A stretch of DNA of 64,000 nucleotides from Paenibacillus beijingensis. GTDB taxonomy: Bacteria > Bacillota > Bacilli > Paenibacillales > Paenibacillaceae. The translations under genes were made by a program, and so were the position numbers. The stretch spans positions 3,499,501 to 3,563,500 of the forward strand of contig NZ_CP011058.1 of the NCBI RefSeq assembly GCF_000961095.1. Direction: 5' to 3'. The notes under the pieces were generated by a model. That model was not told the origin of the DNA. It saw nothing but the letters and a program-made list of their open reading frames with translations, and did no database searches. Below are positions 60,317-64,000 of the stretch, piece after piece. Position 1 is the stretch's first letter. Each line of letters opens with the position of its first letter.

Positions 60317-62430
60317 GGACGGACGGGAAGAAATGGCGCAGCGGTTGGTACGTGGAGTCGGTACAGGAGCTGAAGCGGGAGCTGGATCAAGTTATCACGC
60401 TTCGGCCGGACATTCCGTCCGAACCTGGCGGTTGGTGGCATCAATACGTCTGTCCGCAGCATCATACGGAGCTGCTGTTCGATCCGCTCGCGCCGGATTG
60501 CGGCGAGTACGCGTGTCCTTACGGTTGCCGGTTGACCGGGGAGCCGTACCGCGCAGCCTGGCTCGTCTTCAAGCATCAGGCGATGGCCCGTTATGCGCTT
60601 CAGGCAGCTGCTGTCTACGCGGCAACAAGGGAGACGGCTTATGCGGATCTGGGTACGTCGATCATTGTGCGGTATGCCGAGCGGTTCCCGAACTACCCCG
60701 TACACCCGGATGCACAGCCATGGATGTTGAAGGGCAGGGCGTTTCACCAGGCGCTGACAGAAGCGATCTGGGCGTCAACGCTGCTGCGGGCGCACCTGCT
60801 GCTCGCGGACGAAGGGAATAAGCTTCAGAAAGGGCAGGCCCAATCGTTCGACCGTTTTCTGTTCATGCTGGAGAGCAGCATGAAGGAATATCACCGGATA
60901 TTGACATTCGAGCGCGGCAATCCCGAGAACAATTACACGGCCTGGCTGAACGCTGCGCTCTGCTGCATCTATGCGGTTCGTGGACAGAAGGAAGAGCTGC
61001 AGGCCCATATCGAGCGTGTAGGCGGCTTTCGTCATCATCTGTCGATCGCCGTCAGGCCGGACAACTTCGAATTCGAGGGCAGCACGTATTATCATCTGTT
61101 CGTGCTGCGGGCGTATTTCATCGCGGCGGAGATGGCGCAGCGGTTCGGCATCGATCTCTATTCGGCGGCCGGCGACCGGGGGCAGACGCTGCAGGGCATG
61201 CTGGATGCGCTGCTGCCGCTTGCGGACCGCAGCGGTTATTTGGCCGCACTGCACGACGGCCCGTATGCAAGGGAGCCGTTCGCCAGGGAGATTGCGGAAA
61301 TTGCGGAGATCGGTCTGGCGAAATATGGAAGAACCGACTATGTGCCGCTGCTTGCGCAGGCGTACCGTCAGCTGTACGGCTCGCCGCGGCGCTTCGGCCT
61401 GGAAGCGGTCGTATTCGGGTCCGGGGAATGGGACCTGTCCCGGCCGAACGATGGCAGCGGCAGCTTGCTGCTGGAGGACAGCGGCTTCGCGGTGCTGAGG
61501 CAGACGGCGAACGGGCTGAGCTGCATCGTCGATTTCGGGCCGCACGGCGGCTCGCACGGCCATTACGACAAGCTGAATCTGATTGTCAACGGTCCCCGTT
61601 CACCACTTGCGCCCGACCGTGGCACGGTGCCGTACGGCTCGCCGCTGAAGAAGATGTGGTATCCGGCAACGGCATGCCATAATACGGTAACCGTCGGCGG
61701 CAGGTCGCAGCGTGAGGCCGAAGGCCGCTGCCTTCGTTTCGAAGCGACGGAGATGCACGCCTACGGCTGGTTCAGCTCGGAGCAGGCCTATAAAGGCTGC
61801 AAGCTGGATCGTCATTTGTTCGCAGCCGGCGAGTTCGTGCTGGACTGGTTTACGGTCGAGCTTGACGCTGCGGAGCCAAGGGCGGTGCAGTGGTGGTTCC
61901 ACTCGCTTGGCGAGCTGCTGCCTGGCAGCGGAAAGGGCAGCAATGGCGTCAGTGACGGAAACAGTGGAACTTCTGGAAATAACGCTTACAGCAGCAACGA
62001 TGGCAATGGGGGATGGGCGGCATGCGCGAACCCGCCTGCAGGCGGCGACGGTTATTCCTATATTGAATGGCTTGGGCAATGGGAGAGGCAGCGGGCCGGC
62101 GAGGCGGTGCAGCTGAAGTTCCGCCAAGCGGCCGGAGATTGCCTGTCTGTTTCGCTGCTGACGGCGGAAGGCTCTGCTCTCTACCATGTGGCGTCACCGG
62201 GTACGGCGGACGATCCGACGCGGCCGATGCATGGCATCATGCACGAACAAAGCGGAACAATGCTGCATTTCGTTGCCGCCTATCGCTGCAGCGATGAGCC
62301 TTTCTCATTATCATGGGCCGGTAGCAATAGCGATGATGCCGGGACTAATAAATCGCTGGAAGTAAGCCGCAAGGACGGTAAGCTTGTCTGCCGCTTTGCT
62401 TTAACCGATTCCGGTTTGAAGGAGAGGTAG
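60313..62430 (+). CDS. Heparinase II/III-family polysaccharide lyase (cytosolic), 1
   Basis: 705 residues, no signal peptide, so probably cytosolic. An N-terminal Cys/His cluster (CPQHH, CGEYACPYGC), (alpha/alpha) toroid with NYTAWLNAAL and GSTYYHLFVLRAYF, and a heparinase II/III C-terminal beta domain with DFGPHGGSHGHYDKLNL (catalytic His/Tyr region) and CHNTVTVGG. Members cleave uronic-acid-containing polymers by beta-elimination. Residues about 540-575 are a Ser/Gly/Asn-rich insertion (SNGVSDGNSGTSGNN). Substrate may be alginate, heparinoid or another uronan. Confidence 0.85.
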   Translation: MRTDGKKWRSGWYVESVQELKRELDQVITLRPDIPSEPGGWWHQYVCPQHHTELLFDPLAPDCGEYACPYGCRLTGEPYRAAWLVFKHQAMARYALQAAAVYAATRETAYADLGTSIIVRYAERFPNYPVHPDAQPWMLKGRAFHQALTEAIWASTLLRAHLLLADEGNKLQKGQAQSFDRFLFMLESSMKEYHRILTFERGNPENNYTAWLNAALCCIYAVRGQKEELQAHIERVGGFRHHLSIAVRPDNFEFEGSTYYHLFVLRAYFIAAEMAQRFGIDLYSAAGDRGQTLQGMLDALLPLADRSGYLAALHDGPYAREPFAREIAEIAEIGLAKYGRTDYVPLLAQAYRQLYGSPRRFGLEAVVFGSGEWDLSRPNDGSGSLLLEDSGFAVLRQTANGLSCIVDFGPHGGSHGHYDKLNLIVNGPRSPLAPDRGTVPYGSPLKKMWYPATACHNTVTVGGRSQREAEGRCLRFEATEMHAYGWFSSEQAYKGCKLDRHLFAAGEFVLDWFTVELDAAEPRAVQWWFHSLGELLPGSGKGSNGVSDGNSGTSGNNAYSSNDGNGGWAACANPPAGGDGYSYIEWLGQWERQRAGEAVQLKFRQAAGDCLSVSLLTAEGSALYHVASPGTADDPTRPMHGIMHEQSGTMLHFVAAYRCSDEPFSLSWAGSNSDDAGTNKSLEVSRKDGKLVCRFALTDSGLKER

Positions 62431-62435
62431 CCATC

Positions 62436-64000
62436 TTGAAGAAGCTTTTTGAACCGATAAGCGGTCTGCTGTCCGTGCCTTATGAACCGAACGAGCAGAC
62501 GGTAATACTGGAAAATCCGCCGCGCTTTACATGGATGCCAGCGCAGCTGGGTGACGACCGTTATGTGCTGCAAATTTCCGATTCGGCCGATTTCGCTTCC
62601 GGCCGGACCGAAACGATAAGCCCGATCCCGCACAACCTGTACACGCCGGATCACCCCCTGGCGCCAGGCCGTTATTATTGGCGGTATGCGTTGCTGGAGG
62701 AAGCGGGCGAAGCGGCGCAAACCGAATGGAGCCGGGTACGCAGCTTCAACGTACCGGAAGGCTTGCCCGAGACGCCGCTGCCAGCGCGTGAGACCAGATT
62801 TGCGGACGCGAAGGCCGGCCATCCCCGCTTATGGCTGTCGCCGGAGGGCGTCGCCGCCTTTCGTGAGCGGCTCAAGGCCGATCCTGCCTTTTGCGGCTGG
62901 GATGTCTTTTGCGAGCAATCGGTGCGTCCATGGATCGAAAGGACGCCAACCGCTGAACCCGCCCGTTATCCCGGCAATAAACGGGTTGCCAAGCTGTGGC
63001 GCCAGATGTATATCGATTGCCAGGAGACACTTTACGCCATCCGTCATTTAAGCGTGGCGGGCATTATTCTGGAGGACAAAACGCTGATCGATCGCGCCAA
63101 GACGTGGCTGCTTCATGTTATCTCCTGGGATACGGAGGGCACGACCTCGCGCGACTATAACGATGAAGCTGCCTTCCGGATAGCGGGAGCGATAGCCTGG
63201 GGCTATGACTGGCTGTACGAACATCTGTCAAGACAGGAGCGGGCCGACGTGCGCGCCAATCTGCTGCGGAGGACCGAGCAGGTGGCGTTCCATGTCATTG
63301 AGCGATCCAAAATTCATCAGGTGCCGTACGACAGCCATGCCGTCCGCTCGCTCTCTTCGGTGCTCGTGCCGGCTTCGATCGCGCTGTTGCACGATGAGCC
63401 GAAAGCAAAGGAATGGCTCGACTATACAGTGGAATATTACGCATGTCTTTATTCGCCTTGGGGCGGCGAGGACGGCGGTTGGGCGGAAGGTCCGCTCTAT
63501 TGGACGAGCGGCATGGCTTACGTGATCGACGCGCTCAATCTGCTGCGCAATTATACGTCGCTTGATTATTTCAAACGGCCGTTCTTCGCGAAGGCCGGCG
63601 ACTTTCCGCTCTACTGCTGCAGTCCGGACACGATCCGCGCGAGCTTCGGCGACCAGTCGTTCCTCGGCGAGCCGGCCAGTCTCAAAACCGGCTTCAATAT
63701 CCGCCAGTTTGCCGGCTTGACGGGCAACGGGCTCTATCAATGGTACTACGAGCGGGTGAAGATGTCGGACACGGACGCCGATGAGAAATTTTACAATTAT
63801 GGCTGGTGGGATTTCCGGTTCGACGATATGCTCTACAAACATGATTATCCCGAAATCCAGGCGGTCGAACCTGTCGATAACGCGATCCAGCCGGTCAAAT
63901 GGTTCCGCGACATCGGATGGGTCGCGATGCATCACCGAATGGATGACCCGGGGGAGCATATTATGGTGCTGGCCAAGAGCAGCAAATACGGCTCGATCAG
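62436..64000 (+). CDS. Heparinase II/III-family lyase with DUF4962, 2, partial
   Basis: 521 codons seen, 3' end outside the window. TTG 62436 follows AAGGAGAGG. N-terminal DUF4962 (PPRFTWMPAQLGDDRYVLQISDS, YYWRYALLEE), then the toroid: LRTYDSHAVRS-like VPYDSHAVRSL with a conserved His and GWAEGPLYWTSGMAYV with the Tyr, as in PL15/oligo-alginate lyases. No signal peptide. With the preceding gene it would break down imported oligosaccharides inside the cell. End-type action and substrate are not determinable. Confidence 0.85.
   Translation, partial: MKKLFEPISGLLSVPYEPNEQTVILENPPRFTWMPAQLGDDRYVLQISDSADFASGRTETISPIPHNLYTPDHPLAPGRYYWRYALLEEAGEAAQTEWSRVRSFNVPEGLPETPLPARETRFADAKAGHPRLWLSPEGVAAFRERLKADPAFCGWDVFCEQSVRPWIERTPTAEPARYPGNKRVAKLWRQMYIDCQETLYAIRHLSVAGIILEDKTLIDRAKTWLLHVISWDTEGTTSRDYNDEAAFRIAGAIAWGYDWLYEHLSRQERADVRANLLRRTEQVAFHVIERSKIHQVPYDSHAVRSLSSVLVPASIALLHDEPKAKEWLDYTVEYYACLYSPWGGEDGGWAEGPLYWTSGMAYVIDALNLLRNYTSLDYFKRPFFAKAGDFPLYCCSPDTIRASFGDQSFLGEPASLKTGFNIRQFAGLTGNGLYQWYYERVKMSDTDADEKFYNYGWWDFRFDDMLYKHDYPEIQAVEPVDNAIQPVKWFRDIGWVAMHHRMDDPGEHIMVLAKSSKYGSI

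Overview
The window looks like chromosomal DNA of a spore-forming, GC-rich Firmicute of the Paenibacillaceae (Paenibacillus/Cohnella type). Pointers are a sporulation-checkpoint gene sda behind DnaA boxes, a YheC/D-type spore-coat ATP-grasp protein, the Gram-positive helicase loaders dnaB and dnaI, hemQ of the coproporphyrin haem route, sdhCAB with a single-subunit cytochrome b558, a YesM/YesN-type sensor pair, and many AGGAGG ribosome sites with occasional GTG/TTG starts. No rRNA, tRNA or CRISPR array was found.

Layout. 1-3.7 kb: partial mqnE, erpA, small membrane, secreted and hydrolase genes. 3.7-8.4 kb: two-component system plus a lantibiotic-type ABC exporter. 8.6-12.5 kb: diguanylate cyclase, then an iron-storage encapsulin locus (targeted 2Fe-2S ferredoxin; IMEF cargo run together with the encapsulin shell) and a gene behind a promoter bracketed by two Fur boxes. 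12.6-18.4 kb: methyltransferase and a BceRSAB-like peptide-sensing and detoxification module whose kinase start is tandemly duplicated. 18.7-22.6 kb: a decayed sugar ABC operon carrying an IS110-family element whose guide RNA can be read against its own insertion site. 22.9-31.8 kb: spore, redox, haem and replication genes. 32-39.7 kb: small metabolic genes and a sulfate uptake operon. 40-50.3 kb: uvrC, CPBP protease, KtrB-type K+ channel, LysR regulator, sdhCAB. 50.9-64 kb: MFS exporter and a catabolite-controlled polysaccharide locus (tautomerase, ABC permeases and binding protein, YesN/YesM pair, SDR, two heparinase II/III-type lyases), running off the end.

How genes work together. Encapsulin, ferredoxin and the Fur-controlled gene form an iron-homeostasis neighbourhood. 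The two antibiotic-response modules each pair a kinase and regulator with their own transporter. In the last 11 kb, imported uronate-type oligosaccharides would be cleaved in the cytoplasm by the two leaderless lyases and the product reduced by the SDR, under cre sites and an AraC-type regulator.

The window also carries at least four intergenic repeat families: hairpin units abutting the Shine-Dalgarno of two unrelated genes, a large palindromic element with conserved ends and variable core, and two short-palindrome arrays. There are six decayed genes. The most unusual items are the in-frame IMEF-encapsulin run-on, the readable IS110 bridge RNA, the SD-proximal hairpin family, and the exact 156-bp in-frame duplication in the BceS-like kinase.
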